In this document: positions 18,491 to 28,444 of the stretch, piece by piece | How positions within the stretch are numbered: position 1 is the first letter of the stretch | Layout of the letters: every line of letters starts with the position of its first letter | DNA from: Cognaticolwellia aestuarii | Lineage (GTDB): Bacteria > Pseudomonadota > Gammaproteobacteria > Enterobacterales > Alteromonadaceae | Direction: 5' to 3' | DNA length: 64,000 bases | Assembly: GCF_002000025.1 (NCBI RefSeq) | Contig: NZ_MUZV01000005.1 | Location: forward strand, 248,001-312,000 | Position numbers and translations under genes: made by a program | Notes under the pieces: model-generated | What the model was told of the DNA's origin: nothing | Seen by the model: the letters and a program-made list of their open reading frames with translations, nothing else | Database searches by the model: none

Positions 18491-20353
18491 CTAAACCTCG
18501 TCAACTGAATGGCCAGAAAGTGCTGTTTTAATGGAGGAGTCCATTCTACGTTCAGCAAATAGGGCGGTGCTATTATTTAATGTTTCTATTGCCGATTCAA
18601 CTTCATCGGCATTACCTGTTTGGCTTATTTGTGCAAGTGCTGTGATGGCATGATTAATTTCGCCAATTTCAGCTTCGTTAAGCAACGCACTATCAACAAC
18701 AAGCGCTGCTTGAATTGATTCAATCACGCGTGACGCTTCAACTTGCTGCTCTTTTAACATTCGCGCTTGCATGTCTTGCTCTGCATTTTCCATCGAGTCT
18801 TTCAGCATTTTAGTGATTTCTTGCTCTTCTAGACCAAAGCTAGGTTTTACGGTAATACTAGACTCAACACCGGTTGATTTTTCCATTGCTGAAACTTCAA
18901 GCAAACCATCAGCATCAACTTTAAAGGTTACCCTAATATGGGCTGCACCGGCAGTCATTGCAGGGATACCACGAAGCTCAAACCGTGCTAACGAACGACA
19001 ATCATCAACTAGCTCACGTTCACCTTGTAAAACGTGCACAGCCATTGCCGTTTGCCCATCTTTAAAAGTGGTGAACTCTTGTGCTTTTGCGACAGGAATA
19101 GTGGTGTTACGGGTAATCACCTTTTCAACTAGGCCTCCCATAGTTTCCAAACCCAAAGATAAAGGAATAACATCAAGTAGCAGCATATCACTATCAGGCT
19201 TGTTGCCCGCTAAAATATCGGCTTGAATTGCTGCACCTATGGCAACCACTTTATCAGGGTCAATTGAGGTTAGTGGCTTTTGCTTGAAAAAGTCTTCAAC
19301 TTCTTGGCGTACTAAAGGAACACGAGTTGATCCCCCTACCATCACAACTTCAATAACATCATCAATGACTAGCTCAGCATCTTTTACTGCGCGTCGACAA
19401 GCACGTAGTGTTTTCTTCACTAGTGGCGCGATCAGTTGTTCAAAGTCACCACGCGTGAGGTTTTCAGACCACACTTTTCCTTCAGACAATGTCAGTGATA
19501 CTTCGACACTATCGTTTGCTGACAACTGCTCTTTAGCCAAGCATGCTTGCTGAGTTAATTGGCGTTCCAAAGATGTCGATAACGGGCGAACTAGCCCCGC
19601 TTTAGCAATAAGATGATCAACAAGTACGCCGTCAAAATCGTCACCACCGAGTGCAGAATCGCCACCGGTTGCTAACACTTCAAATACGCCTTTATTTAAA
19701 CGCAGTATTGAAATATCAAAAGTACCACCACCTAAATCATAAACGGCAACAACCCCTTCTTGACCACTATCCAAACCGTAAGCAACGGCAGCTGCAGTAG
19801 GTTCATTTAATAAGCGTAATACGTTAACACCGGCTAGCTTAGCTGCATCTTTGGTACTGTGACGCTGAGCATCATCAAAGTATGCCGGCACAGTGATCAC
19901 CACGCCAGTAAGTTCTCCGCCAAGCGATAACTCTGCACGCTTAACCAATGTTTTAAGAACTTCTGCTGACACTTGTACTGGGTTAACATCACCAGTACGA
20001 GTCGATATTGAAGGATGGTTTTCATCACCAGAAAACGCATAAGGTAGTGAAGCATACTTAGTGCTAATATCGGTTTTAGAACGGCCTATAAGACGCTTAG
20101 CCGATACGATAGTATTTTCAGGATCACTTACTGCGAAATTTTTTGCTTGATGCCCTACCAAAATCTCATCACGTTGGTAGCTAACAACAGAGGGCAAAAT
20201 GTCAATACCATTAGCGTCAGCAATTGTTTCAGCTAGGCCACTTTTGACACTGGCAATTAAAGAATTTGTGGTACCAAGGTCGATGCCAGCAGCAAGTCGA
20301 TGTTCGTGAGGAACGGTACTTTGTCCGGGTTCAGCGATTTGTAATAATGCCAT
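18491..20353 (-). CDS. hscA: Fe-S assembly chaperone HscA (Hsp70 family)
   Basis: 620-residue specialised Hsp70, close to the E. coli length. The ATPase domain begins [14 protein letters not shown] and includes [14 protein letters not shown] and [10 protein letters not shown]; the substrate-binding domain occupies the C-terminal third. With HscB it recognises the LPPVK loop of IscU, which is present in this window, and drives cluster transfer. It sits between hscB (about 100-base gap) and fdx in the standard order. Confidence 0.97.
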   Translation of the reverse strand: MALLQIAEPGQSTVPHEHRLAAGIDLGTTNSLIASVKSGLAETIADANGIDILPSVVSYQRDEILVGHQAKNFAVSDPENTIVSAKRLIGRSKTDISTKYASLPYAFSGDENHPSISTRTGDVNPVQVSAEVLKTLVKRAELSLGGELTGVVITVPAYFDDAQRHSTKDAAKLAGVNVLRLLNEPTAAAVAYGLDSGQEGVVAVYDLGGGTFDISILRLNKGVFEVLATGGDSALGGDDFDGVLVDHLIAKAGLVRPLSTSLERQLTQQACLAKEQLSANDSVEVSLTLSEGKVWSENLTRGDFEQLIAPLVKKTLRACRRAVKDAELVIDDVIEVVMVGGSTRVPLVRQEVEDFFKQKPLTSIDPDKVVAIGAAIQADILAGNKPDSDMLLLDVIPLSLGLETMGGLVEKVITRNTTIPVAKAQEFTTFKDGQTAMAVHVLQGERELVDDCRSLARFELRGIPAMTAGAAHIRVTFKVDADGLLEVSAMEKSTGVESSITVKPSFGLEEQEITKMLKDSMENAEQDMQARMLKEQQVEASRVIESIQAALVVDSALLNEAEIGEINHAITALAQISQTGNADEVESAIETLNNSTALFAERRMDSSIKTALSGHSVDEV

Positions 20354-20454
20354 TGTAAAAGCTCGTTAGGTAATAGTTTTACGAATTTTTTATTAATAGC
20401 TGCATTGGTGTTATCGAATAATTAAATGCAGCTATAAACGGGTTAATTTTCAGC

Positions 20455-20982
20455 TTAATCGTCTAACAACTGTTCTTCGAGTTTATCCAACTCAACATGT
20501 AGTTTCTGATAAAACTTAAGTTTTCTTAAATTATCACAAGCCAGATGATTAGATTCAGCGCTATTATCAGCCAATTGACTTTGCAGTTGATTAAATAACT
20601 GCTGGAATTCTGACTCAAATACTTGAGAAACTTCAAACACTGCTGAATCAATATCATCAGCGTGCTTAACTTCGGCAAGCATTTCTCGCAATTCCATTTG
20701 ACGCATTAAAAAACTGACATCGCCAAAAGAGGCTTGTTCACTAGGCATATTAACGCCGCGCAACTCTAAAAGATATTGCGCACGTTTTAGTGGATTTTTT
20801 AATGTTTGGTAGGCGTCATTAATCAGCGTAGATTTTTTTACCGCTAACATTTGCTCTTGGCTTGATGCATGAGCAAAACGGTCAGGATGCACTTTTTTCT
20901 GTAATGTTTGATAAAGTGTTGAAAGCCTAGTTAAGTCAATAGTAAACTGAACTTCTAAACCAAATAATTGAAAATAATTCAC
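20455..20982 (-). CDS. hscB: Fe-S assembly co-chaperone HscB (J-protein)
   Basis: 175-residue J-domain co-chaperone that delivers IscU to HscA. I choose the GTG at 20982, which has GGAG five bases upstream and places the HPD motif at residues 32-34, exactly as in E. coli HscB. An ATG eight codons upstream, just after the iscA stop, is the alternative. The C-terminal three-helix region ends in an acidic tail. It sits between iscA and hscA. Confidence 0.93.
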   Translation of the reverse strand: MNYFQLFGLEVQFTIDLTRLSTLYQTLQKKVHPDRFAHASSQEQMLAVKKSTLINDAYQTLKNPLKRAQYLLELRGVNMPSEQASFGDVSFLMRQMELREMLAEVKHADDIDSAVFEVSQVFESEFQQLFNQLQSQLADNSAESNHLACDNLRKLKFYQKLHVELDKLEEQLLDD

Positions 20983-21009
20983 AACCACTCCAGTGAAACT
21001 AATCACTCA

Positions 21010-21333
21010 TTAAACATTAAAGCTTTCACCACAACCACATTCGCCTTTAGCGTTTGGATTGGTGAATTTAAAGCCTTCGTTCAAACCTTCTTTAACAAAA
21101 TCAAGTTCGATACCATCAAGGTAAACCAAGCTCTTGCCATCAATAATAATATTACAATCATTAATGGAAAACATGGTGTCATCTTCATTTAGCTCATCGA
21201 CAAATTCAAGTACATAAGCTAAACCAGAACAACCCGTTGTTTTAATACCTAATCGTAAACCAAGGCCTTTGCCTCGGTTTTCGATAAACGATTTTACCCT
21301 GTCAGATGCTGCAGGCGTCATCGTTACACTCAT
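21010..21333 (-). CDS. iscA: A-type Fe-S carrier IscA
   Basis: 107-residue A-type carrier, the E. coli length, with the three conserved ligand cysteines C35 (TTGCSG), C99 and C101 (ECGCGES). It carries iron or clusters from the IscU scaffold to targets. It is 14 bases after iscU and is followed within a few dozen bases by hscB. Confidence 0.97.
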   Translation of the reverse strand: MSVTMTPAASDRVKSFIENRGKGLGLRLGIKTTGCSGLAYVLEFVDELNEDDTMFSINDCNIIIDGKSLVYLDGIELDFVKEGLNEGFKFTNPNAKGECGCGESFNV

Positions 21334-21347
21334 AGCCGACCTCCAGC

Positions 21348-21731
21348 TTAGTCTTGGTGCTTACTGCGGTAATCTTCAATTGCTGCTTTGATAGCATCTT
21401 CTGCTAAAATCGAGCAATGAATTTTCACTGGTGGTAAGGCAAGCTCTTCTGCAATGGCAGTGTTCTTGATTTCACCCGCTTCATCAATTGATTTACCTTT
21501 AACCCACTCTGTTACCAATGAGCTTGACGCTATTGCAGAACCACAACCATAAGTCTTAAATTTCGCATCTTCGATAATACCGTCAGCTGAAATTTTAAGT
21601 TGCAACTTCATCACGTCACCACATGCTGGTGCGCCAACCATACCCGTAGCAACTTGTGGATCGTTTTTATCTAAAGAACCAACGTTGCGTGGATTTTCAT
21701 AATGATCAATTACTTTTTCGCTATAAGCCAT
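21348..21731 (-). CDS. iscU: Fe-S cluster scaffold IscU
   Basis: 127-residue scaffold on which IscS-derived sulfur and iron are assembled. Ligand cysteines C37, C63 and C106 and the HscA-recognition motif LPPVK (99-103) are all in the canonical positions. It lies 18 bases after iscS within the isc operon. Confidence 0.98.
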   Translation of the reverse strand: MAYSEKVIDHYENPRNVGSLDKNDPQVATGMVGAPACGDVMKLQLKISADGIIEDAKFKTYGCGSAIASSSLVTEWVKGKSIDEAGEIKNTAIAEELALPPVKIHCSILAEDAIKAAIEDYRSKHQD

Positions 21732-21749
21732 GTTATTTCTCCTGTTGCT

Positions 21750-22964
21750 CTAGTGAGCAGCCCACTCTATTGAGTCTAAATCGATACCGTCTTTGAACAT
21801 TTCCCAAAGCGGTGACATGTCACGTAAATGGCCAATTGCCTTTTTAATAAGGTCAATGGCATAGTCAATTTCTTCTTCTGTTGTGAAACGACCAAAGCTA
21901 AAACGAATTGAGCTATGTGCCATTTCATCATTTAAGCCTAAAGCACGTAAGACGTATGAAGGCTCTAAACTTGCAGATGTACAGGCTGAACCTGAAGATA
22001 CAGCTAGGTCTTTTAACGCCATAATTAATGATTCGCCTTCAACAAAGTTGAAGCTAACATTTAAGTTACCAGGGTAACGTTTGTCAAAATCGCCGTTAAC
22101 AAAAACTTGTTCCATATCGTTCAAACCAGCCCATAAACGATCACGCATTTTAGTTACATGCGCTTCGTCTTGTGCTAATTCTTCTTTGGCAATTCTAAAA
22201 GCTTCACCCATACCAACGATTTGGTGTGTTGCTAGGGTACCACTGCGCATACCGCGCTCATGACCACCACCGTGCATTTGTCCTTCAAGACGTACACGTG
22301 GTTTACGGCTAACATAAAGTGCGCCGATGCCTTTAGGACCATAAATCTTATGAGCCGAGAATGACATTAAATCAACTTTCAAGTGTTGTAGGTCGATGTT
22401 AATTTTGCCGGCACTTTGCGCAGCATCAACATGAAAAATTATTTTACGTGCGCGACACATTTCACCAATTTCGGCAATGTCTTGAATAACACCTATTTCG
22501 TTATTTACGTGCATAATGCTAACAAGCACGGTGTCATCACGCATCGCTGCTTCTAATTTCTTAAGGTCAATTAAGCCATTAGTTTCAGGATCTAAATAAG
22601 TAACCTCAAAACCTTGACGCTCTAATTCACGACAAGTATCTAATACCGCTTTATGTTCAGTTTTACAGGTAATAATGTGTTTACCTTTTTTACTGTAAAA
22701 TTTAGCTGCGCCTTTAATGGCTAAGTTATTAGATTCAGTTGCACCTGAGGTGATAACAATTTCACGAGGATCGGCATTAATCAAATCTGCAATTTGATTA
22801 CGAGCGATATCAACCGCTTCTTCCGCTTGCCAGCCGAACTTATGTGAACGTGATGCAGGATTACCGTAGATACCATCAGTGGTCATATATTGCATCATTT
22901 TTTCAGCAACACGTTTATCTACGGGTGTAGTCGCTGAATAGTCAAAGTAAATAGGAAGCTTCAT
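21750..22964 (-). CDS. iscS: cysteine desulfurase IscS
   Basis: 404-residue pyridoxal-phosphate enzyme that takes sulfur from cysteine for Fe-S clusters and thiolated tRNA. The PLP lysine K206 ([12 protein letters not shown]) and the persulfide cysteine C328 ([10 protein letters not shown]) have E. coli numbering. It is the second gene of the isc operon, 29 bases after iscR. Confidence 0.98.
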   Translation of the reverse strand: MKLPIYFDYSATTPVDKRVAEKMMQYMTTDGIYGNPASRSHKFGWQAEEAVDIARNQIADLINADPREIVITSGATESNNLAIKGAAKFYSKKGKHIITCKTEHKAVLDTCRELERQGFEVTYLDPETNGLIDLKKLEAAMRDDTVLVSIMHVNNEIGVIQDIAEIGEMCRARKIIFHVDAAQSAGKINIDLQHLKVDLMSFSAHKIYGPKGIGALYVSRKPRVRLEGQMHGGGHERGMRSGTLATHQIVGMGEAFRIAKEELAQDEAHVTKMRDRLWAGLNDMEQVFVNGDFDKRYPGNLNVSFNFVEGESLIMALKDLAVSSGSACTSASLEPSYVLRALGLNDEMAHSSIRFSFGRFTTEEEIDYAIDLIKKAIGHLRDMSPLWEMFKDGIDLDSIEWAAH

Positions 22965-22993
22965 TGGTAAATAATCTCCAATTGAACGGGCAA

Positions 22994-23503
22994 CTAGTGC
23001 CAGTCATTCATAATGTTACGGGTGGTAATTAATGTCTCTAACGAAGGTGATTTACGCGCTTTAGCTGTCGTTTCATCTTGTCGTTGTGACACTATTTTTA
23101 CATTTCGTTGCTCGACGAGCTCGGCAAGCGAAATACTCTTTAAAAAATCTTCTATTCTGTCGCTTAGATCAGACCATAAATAATGTGTTAGGCATTGCTG
23201 ACCATCTTGGCAGTTACCTTTACCACCACATTTTGTGGCATTGATACTTTCATCAACGGCGTTAATCACGTCAGCTACAGCAATTTGTGCTGAACACTTA
23301 CCTAAACGATAACCACCGCCAGGTCCACGAACACTATTGACAAGACCGTACTTTCTTAGACGTGAGAAAAGCTGCTCTAAATATGATAATGAGATACCTT
23401 GGCGTTCAGAAATATCAGCCAAAGGAACAGGCCCAGTTGCGGCATGAATTGCCACATCAAGCATAGCTGTTACTGCATATCGGCCTTTAGACGTCAGTTT
23501 CAT
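22994..23503 (-). CDS. iscR: Fe-S-responsive Rrf2-family repressor IscR
   Basis: 169-residue Rrf2 winged-helix regulator. The [2Fe-2S] ligands C92, C98, C104 and H107 ([17 protein letters not shown]) are conserved, so it should sense cluster status and repress its own operon when loaded. Its promoter overlaps a type 1-like IscR site, and a second near-consensus site lies just upstream. First gene of the operon. Confidence 0.98.
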   Translation of the reverse strand: MKLTSKGRYAVTAMLDVAIHAATGPVPLADISERQGISLSYLEQLFSRLRKYGLVNSVRGPGGGYRLGKCSAQIAVADVINAVDESINATKCGGKGNCQDGQQCLTHYLWSDLSDRIEDFLKSISLAELVEQRNVKIVSQRQDETTAKARKSPSLETLITTRNIMNDWH

Positions 23504-23530
23504 TTATTACCCCTATCAATTTGCTGCGCA

Positions 23531-23558
23531 ATTTTACATATCCTTATAAAATAGTCAA
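23531..23558 (-). promoter_or_regulatory. isc operon sigma-70 promoter
   Basis: On the minus strand a -35 box TTGACT (23553-23558) and -10 box TAAAAT (23531-23536) are separated by 16 bases, about 28 bases before the iscR start. The -35 box lies inside an IscR-like site. Confidence 0.75.
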
Positions 23559-23562
23559 CTAA
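23538..23562. promoter_or_regulatory. IscR binding site overlapping the isc promoter
   Basis: This 25-base stretch fits the second half of the type 1 IscR consensus (WWWYAGTCRRSTAT) with one mismatch, while its first half is partly degenerate. It overlaps the -35 box, as expected for autorepression. Confidence 0.55.
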
Positions 23563-23587
23563 ATACCCGAGTGATTTACTCAAGTAT
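23563..23587. promoter_or_regulatory. IscR binding site (type 1 like), upstream copy
   Basis: Against the 25-base type 1 consensus only the symmetric C/G pair in the two half-sites differs, along with the degenerate centre. It directly abuts the promoter-overlapping site. A further half-site TTAGTCAA is at 23606-23613. E. coli iscR similarly has several tandem sites. Confidence 0.65.
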
Positions 23588-23665
23588 TTTACGCGGGTTT
23601 ATAAATTAGTCAATCAAAAGGCAAAACATAAGTGTTATTGCTCATTTACACTTATATTTTGTAGC

Positions 23666-23696
23666 GAATTAACCAGCTTCACAAGCCAGTTAATTC
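23666..23696 (-). terminator. possible terminator after cysE
   Basis: An imperfect hairpin with arms GAATTAAC and GTTAATTC and an inner GCTT/AAGC pairing lies 25 bases past the cysE stop. It has no clear T-run, so it may be a weak terminator or a 3' stabilising structure. Confidence 0.4.
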
Positions 23697-23720
23697 ACAA
23701 GATAAAATGGCTAAAAACAA

Positions 23721-24530
23721 CTAAATTGAGGGGTCAAAAGACTCTGTTGCGCTTTCGCGACGCTTAGCTGCGGCTTTCTCGTCTTCATCAAATTCACCAA
23801 CACTTAATTCAGGTAAAGCTTCTTGACAAACCTGCCCACCAAGCTGGTTAACTTCTCGGCATAAATCAGAGACTTTGTTATCCATTAAGTGCATATGGTC
23901 AAGCAAGCGGCCGATAGCTTTTGCGACTGGATCGGGGTTGTCTGTAGCAACGGCATAAGCGTCAAAGCCGTATTTTTTCGCTACTTTTTCACGATTTTCA
24001 GCCGCATCGTTATTTTTATTAGGATTAACAATACGTCCCGGAATACCAACAGCTGTGGCATTGTCAGGTACGTCTTTAACAACAACAGAGTTAGAGCCTA
24101 CTTTGCCATGATGGCCAATAGTAATAGGTCCCAAAATTTTAGCACCGGCGCCAATGACGACATTATTCATTAACGTTGGATGGCGCTTGCCCTCTTTCCA
24201 GCTCGTGCCACCTAAAGTAACACCTTGATATAAAGTGACATCGTCACCAATTTCGGCTGTGCCGCCAATAACAACGCCCATACCGTGATCAATAAAAAAT
24301 CGACGACCAATAGTCGCGCCAGGATGAATTTCGATACCGGTCAACCAACGCGAAAATGTTGACAATGAGCGTGCCAGCCATTTCCAGTCACTTTTCCACA
24401 ATTTATGACTTAAACGATGGAACCAAACCGCATGTAAACCAGGGTAGTTGGTGAGTACTTCAAATACATTGCGTGCTGCTGGATCTCGATCAAATACACT
24501 ATTGATATCTTCTTTCATGCGGCTAAACAT
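23721..24530 (-). CDS. cysE: serine O-acetyltransferase
   Basis: 269-residue enzyme making O-acetylserine from serine and acetyl-CoA, the first step of cysteine synthesis. The N-terminal helical domain is followed by left-handed beta-helix hexapeptide repeats ([51 protein letters not shown]). The start at MFSRM has an AAGGA site. Its place beside isc is sensible because IscS consumes cysteine, but a hairpin and the isc promoter separate the two units. Confidence 0.96.
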   Translation of the reverse strand: MFSRMKEDINSVFDRDPAARNVFEVLTNYPGLHAVWFHRLSHKLWKSDWKWLARSLSTFSRWLTGIEIHPGATIGRRFFIDHGMGVVIGGTAEIGDDVTLYQGVTLGGTSWKEGKRHPTLMNNVVIGAGAKILGPITIGHHGKVGSNSVVVKDVPDNATAVGIPGRIVNPNKNNDAAENREKVAKKYGFDAYAVATDNPDPVAKAIGRLLDHMHLMDNKVSDLCREVNQLGGQVCQEALPELSVGEFDEDEKAAAKRRESATESFDPSI

Positions 24531-24598
24531 ACCACGTTCCTTAATTCTTGCGGTTAAATCTCTGCTTATTCAATAAGATAAATTACTAACGACTATAA

Positions 24599-25360
24599 TT
24601 AATCTGTATTTTTATCAGCATTCGATGCTTTGGCAACACGCTCAACTGAGGCTAAAATACCACGCATCATTTTTAATTCTTTGACATCAGGTCGGGCACG
24701 ATTGAATAAACGACGTAGCTTTGTCATAACCAAACCTGGGTGACTAGGCACAATAAAGCCTGTTGCTTTTAAAGCCTCTTCAAAGTGCTGATAAAAACGC
24801 TCGGTTTCATCAACCACCGGATACTCTTCAGCTTCATTTAATGTAAAAGCTTGTTGTTGATGCGCCAAGAAGCTAGTGCGAACTTCGTAACTTAAAGTTT
24901 GTACTGCCATGGCTAAATTCAATGAGCTATATTCTGGATTCGCAGGAATTTGTACGTGAAAGTGGCATAATTGCAATTCTTCATTGGTTAAACCACTACT
25001 CTCACGACCAAAAACTAAAGCCACAGGATATTCTTGCGCTTCAGTAATCAATTTTTCACCACAGCCTCGAGGCTCTAACATTGGCCAAGGTAAGGTACGC
25101 GAACGAGCACTGGTACCAACAACTAAACCGCAATCAATGATGGCTTCTTCCAAAGTTGCTACAACTTTTGCGTTTTTTAAAACATCCGTGGCACCAGCGG
25201 CTAGAGCTTGCGCTTGGCCATTTGGCATTTCAATAGGATCAACTAAAACGAGCTCCGTTAAACCCATGGTTTTCATGGCACGTGCAGCTGAGCCGATATT
25301 ACGACAATCGGAGGTATTAACGAGCACTATACGTACTTTATTTAATAAAGAATCAGACAT
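24599..25360 (-). CDS. trmJ: tRNA (cytidine/uridine-2'-O)-methyltransferase TrmJ
   Basis: 253-residue SpoU-family (SPOUT, trefoil-knot) methyltransferase that modifies position 32 of tRNAs. The conserved motifs are [33 protein letters not shown] and [18 protein letters not shown] prefer the ATG at 25360, which matches the short N-terminus of relatives; a GTG three codons upstream is possible. It is about 70 bases before cysE and often neighbours isc/cysE in gammaproteobacteria. Confidence 0.94.
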   Translation of the reverse strand: MSDSLLNKVRIVLVNTSDCRNIGSAARAMKTMGLTELVLVDPIEMPNGQAQALAAGATDVLKNAKVVATLEEAIIDCGLVVGTSARSRTLPWPMLEPRGCGEKLITEAQEYPVALVFGRESSGLTNEELQLCHFHVQIPANPEYSSLNLAMAVQTLSYEVRTSFLAHQQQAFTLNEAEEYPVVDETERFYQHFEEALKATGFIVPSHPGLVMTKLRRLFNRARPDVKELKMMRGILASVERVAKASNADKNTD

Positions 25361-25767
25361 TATCTTCACTTACTTAATGCGATGGCAACAAATTGAACTT
25401 CATATGCTACCTATCTAGATGGCTAAAATTGTCGATAATGTTAACACAGAACATGCCCCTGTACTGAGAAAAAATCATCACTTTGATTTAGTTTTATAGT
25501 GTTTATCAATATGGGTTAGCTCTTTTACATATATCAACACACCGAATTTTTCTACAGTTATGAAAAATAAGCTAACTTTACTGTTATCAGCTATAACTTA
25601 TTTAAGTAAATACTTAAATGGAAATAAGGTAGTCGCAAATTGATAATTAGTTTGCTATAATTTGCGCGCTTAATTTTAGGGGTTCATCTAAGCATGACCT
25701 TTAACATTAACCTCGTTCTTTTACATAGCTGTTTATGACATTTTACAACATTATAGGGTAGTCGATC
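25361..25767. other. divergent trmJ/suhB intergenic region
   Basis: About 407 bases between divergent starts. It contains an extended -10 promoter for suhB at 25653-25661 and a roughly 100-base suhB leader. The trmJ promoter must also be here but is not clear. No gene is supported. Confidence 0.6.
25653..25661 (+). promoter_or_regulatory. extended -10 promoter of suhB
   Basis: A perfect extended -10 element, TG-C-TATAAT. No good -35 is needed with such an element, and none is obvious. It predicts transcription from about 25668, giving a 5' leader of about 100 bases. Confidence 0.65.
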
Positions 25768-26571
25768 ATGCATCCGATGCTAAATATTGCCGTGCGCTCT
25801 GCGCGTGCTGCGGGCAAAGTAATTCTGCGCGCTTTTGAACAAGTAGATAAGATTGAAGTTGAATCTAAGGGTACTAACGATCTCGTTACTAATGTTGATA
25901 TAAGTGCTGAACTTGCTATTGTTGAAACAATCCAAAAATCTTATCCTAATCACACTATCATTGGTGAAGAGTGTGGCTTAATTGAAGGAAAAGATAACGA
26001 TTATCAATGGATTATTGACCCACTTGATGGTACCTCTAACTTTGTTAAAGGCATTCCTCATTTTGCGGTTTCAATTGCCTTAAAAGTTAAAGGTAAACTA
26101 GATCAATCAGTGATCTACGATCCTATCCGTGGTGAACTATTTACTGCTAGTCGCGGTAAAGGTGCACAACTAAACGGTTTCCGTATCCGCGTAAAACAAT
26201 CTAAAGAACTTAAAGGTGCAATTCTAGCGACTGGCTTTCCTTTCAAGCATAAGCAACACACTAATGCTTATTTAGAAATGTTTAAAACTTTATTCGGCAA
26301 AACTTCTGATATGCGTCGTGCTGGCTCTGCTGCACTTGATTTAGCCTACGTTGCTTCAGGTCGTGTTGACGGTTATTTCGAAATTGGTTTAAAGCCTTGG
26401 GATACCGCTGCTGGTGAACTCATGGTAATTGAAGCTGGTGGTTTAGTAACTGACTTTGTTGGTGGCCATAACCATGGCAATTCAGGTAACATTGTCGCAA
26501 GTAGCCCACGTCTAGCAAAAGAAATTTTAAAAGATATTCGCCCTCATTTAGGTGAAGCACTAAGTAAGTAA
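25768..26571 (+). CDS. suhB: inositol monophosphatase family protein SuhB
   Basis: 267 residues, the E. coli SuhB length. Metal-binding motifs of the inositol monophosphatase family are intact: GEECG, DPLDGTSNF and WDTAAGELMVIEAGG. SuhB hydrolyses inositol phosphate in vitro and in cells works in ribosomal RNA antitermination with Nus factors. It is divergent from trmJ, the same neighbours as in E. coli, and is followed by a clear terminator. Confidence 0.96.
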   Translation: MHPMLNIAVRSARAAGKVILRAFEQVDKIEVESKGTNDLVTNVDISAELAIVETIQKSYPNHTIIGEECGLIEGKDNDYQWIIDPLDGTSNFVKGIPHFAVSIALKVKGKLDQSVIYDPIRGELFTASRGKGAQLNGFRIRVKQSKELKGAILATGFPFKHKQHTNAYLEMFKTLFGKTSDMRRAGSAALDLAYVASGRVDGYFEIGLKPWDTAAGELMVIEAGGLVTDFVGGHNHGNSGNIVASSPRLAKEILKDIRPHLGEALSK

Positions 26572-27042
26572 AGTTTAATGCTTACCGTTTAAAAGCGCCT
26601 TTTGGCGCTTTTTTTATTGCTACAATGCAAGCAAAGCTCAAATAGCTGCAAGCTTAGAACACTGTAAATACCTATATTCAACGCTATAAAAGCTATGACA
26701 TTGACTGTAAGTAACGTTTAGCGGCCGTGTAAATTTCTTACCGTTATAACAGCTGACACGCTCGCAATGCAGAACCGCTTACTGCATTCTTGATAACGCA
26801 AGATGACGCTACATCCATTTGGGGGTTTTCGTCATTACTTCGTTTTAATGTTCTCATTTATCAATTTTAAAAATATGCTAATAATGAACGCAGTAAAACG
26901 GGCCAATAACGAGAATAGTGACATAATTTTTGTCAGATAAGTGGCTATAGCTCAGCATTATCACTGATAATTAATACGCCTTAAATATAGTAAAGCACTC
27001 TGTTAGAATAGCGCCCTATTGATTAAAGCATACCGAGACAAC
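26572..27042. other. intergenic region between suhB and a DEAD-box helicase gene
   Basis: The suhB terminator occupies the first part. The remaining roughly 430 bases show no convincing gene, RNA cloverleaf or repeat. The helicase promoter should lie near the right end. Confidence 0.5.
26591..26615 (+). terminator. rho-independent terminator of suhB
   Basis: The perfect stem AAAAGCGCC with a TTTT loop and the complement GGCGCTTTT runs straight into further T residues, 20 bases past the suhB stop. Confidence 0.92.
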
Positions 27043-28260
27043 ATGTCCGAATTTAAAGAATTCCCACTATTAGAGTCAATTATTGATCGCGTTGCTCTTA
27101 AGGGCTACAAACAGCCAACACCAATTCAACAAGCGTGTATTCCTGTGCTTATTAAAGGTAACGACCTGCTGGGTATAGCGCAAACAGGCACAGGAAAAAC
27201 GGCAGCCTTCTCATTACCTATTATCAATAATTTTGGCCGAAATAAAATTTCGATCAACGCTAAAAGCACGCGCTCACTGATACTAACGCCAACACGTGAA
27301 CTTGCCTCACAAATAACGCAAAATATTGATGACTACGCTGAAGGATTAGCGCTTAAAACAAAAGTTGTTTATGGTGGCGTTGGCAGACAGCCGCAAGTAG
27401 ATGCCATTGCACACGGGCTCGATATTTTAGTTGCTACCCCAGGTCGATTGTTAGATTTAATTGCAGAAGGCGACGTCAATTTTTCAGCGTTAGAAGTATT
27501 TGTATTAGATGAAGCCGATACCATGCTTGATATGGGCTTTTTTAATGATGTGCAAAACATCATAGCGAAACTGCCCAAAAAGCGTCAAACACTACTATTT
27601 TCGGCAACTATGCCAACTGAAATAGAAGTACTCGCACAAGCAATATTAACCACGCCTAAAAAAGTGCAAATTGCTGCTGAAACTGTGACTATCGATTTAG
27701 TGAATCAAAGCATATATCAGCTTGAAAAATCTAATAAAGTGCCTTTATTATTAAATATCTTAGCCAAGCCTGAATTTGAAAAAGTGCTTATTTTTTGTAA
27801 AACAAAATACGGCGCTGACATTATTGTTAAAGCACTAGAGGATTCGTCAATAACAGCTGCTAGCCTTCATAGCGGAAAAACACAAGCCGTAAGAGAAGCT
27901 GCTTTACAAAGCTTTAAAGACTCAACTTTAAGAGTGTTAGTTGCCACTGATGTTGCAGCGCGTGGTATTGATGTTGACAACATTACCTTAGTCATTAATT
28001 ACAACCTTCCTGAAGACCCAAGAAACTACATACACCGCATTGGACGTACGGCGCGAGCAGGGAAAAATGGCACAGCAATTTCATTTGTTGTAGAAAACGA
28101 TATCAGGCAGTTAACGATAATCGAAAATAGTATCGGGCAAAGCGTCCCTGTTGTTAGCGAGCAACCTTTTCATAAAGAGCTCTCAAAAGCACCAATGCCA
28201 AACAAAAAGAAAAAACCACCAGTTAAGAATAAAAACAAAGTTAAAAAAAGAAGAAAGTAA
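27043..28260 (+). CDS. DEAD-box RNA helicase, RhlE-like
   Basis: 405-residue ATP-dependent RNA helicase. It has the Q motif (YKQPTPIQQ), Walker A AQTGTGKT, PTRELA, TPGR, DEAD in VLDEADTML, SAT in FSATMP, and HRIGRTARAG of the second RecA domain. The C-terminus is a short lysine-rich tail (KKKKPPVKNKNKVKKRRK), which favours RNA binding. The start is the ATG at 27043 rather than a TTG eight codons earlier. Likely roles are ribosome assembly or RNA turnover; RhlE, SrmB and other subgroups cannot be separated with certainty. Confidence 0.94.
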   Translation: MSEFKEFPLLESIIDRVALKGYKQPTPIQQACIPVLIKGNDLLGIAQTGTGKTAAFSLPIINNFGRNKISINAKSTRSLILTPTRELASQITQNIDDYAEGLALKTKVVYGGVGRQPQVDAIAHGLDILVATPGRLLDLIAEGDVNFSALEVFVLDEADTMLDMGFFNDVQNIIAKLPKKRQTLLFSATMPTEIEVLAQAILTTPKKVQIAAETVTIDLVNQSIYQLEKSNKVPLLLNILAKPEFEKVLIFCKTKYGADIIVKALEDSSITAASLHSGKTQAVREAALQSFKDSTLRVLVATDVAARGIDVDNITLVINYNLPEDPRNYIHRIGRTARAGKNGTAISFVVENDIRQLTIIENSIGQSVPVVSEQPFHKELSKAPMPNKKKKPPVKNKNKVKKRRK

Positions 28261-28368
28261 AATCAGTTCAATGCGGTAAGTAAATACCAGCTTATTTCAC
28301 TATACTCACTGCTACCTTTAAATGCTTAATACTAGGTTGATTAGTTGTAAATTCGTGTGATTAACAAC

Positions 28369-28402
28369 AAAAATGCCAGTCAGCTGTTAACTGACTGGCA
28401 TT
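28369..28402 (-). terminator. rho-independent terminator of hppD
   Basis: A perfect 12-pair stem (AATGCCAGTCAG and its complement) with a 7-base loop is followed on the minus strand by a T-run, 42 bases past the hppD stop. It also sits between convergent genes and could act on both. Confidence 0.85.
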
Positions 28403-28444
28403 AAGCAAATGTTGGCTTTTATAAGGCTTTATAGTATTACAAGC

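Noticed and set aside
26616-27042. Possible non-coding RNA upstream of the RhlE-like helicase
   Set aside because: No stable hairpin plus terminator, cloverleaf or recognisable motif was found.
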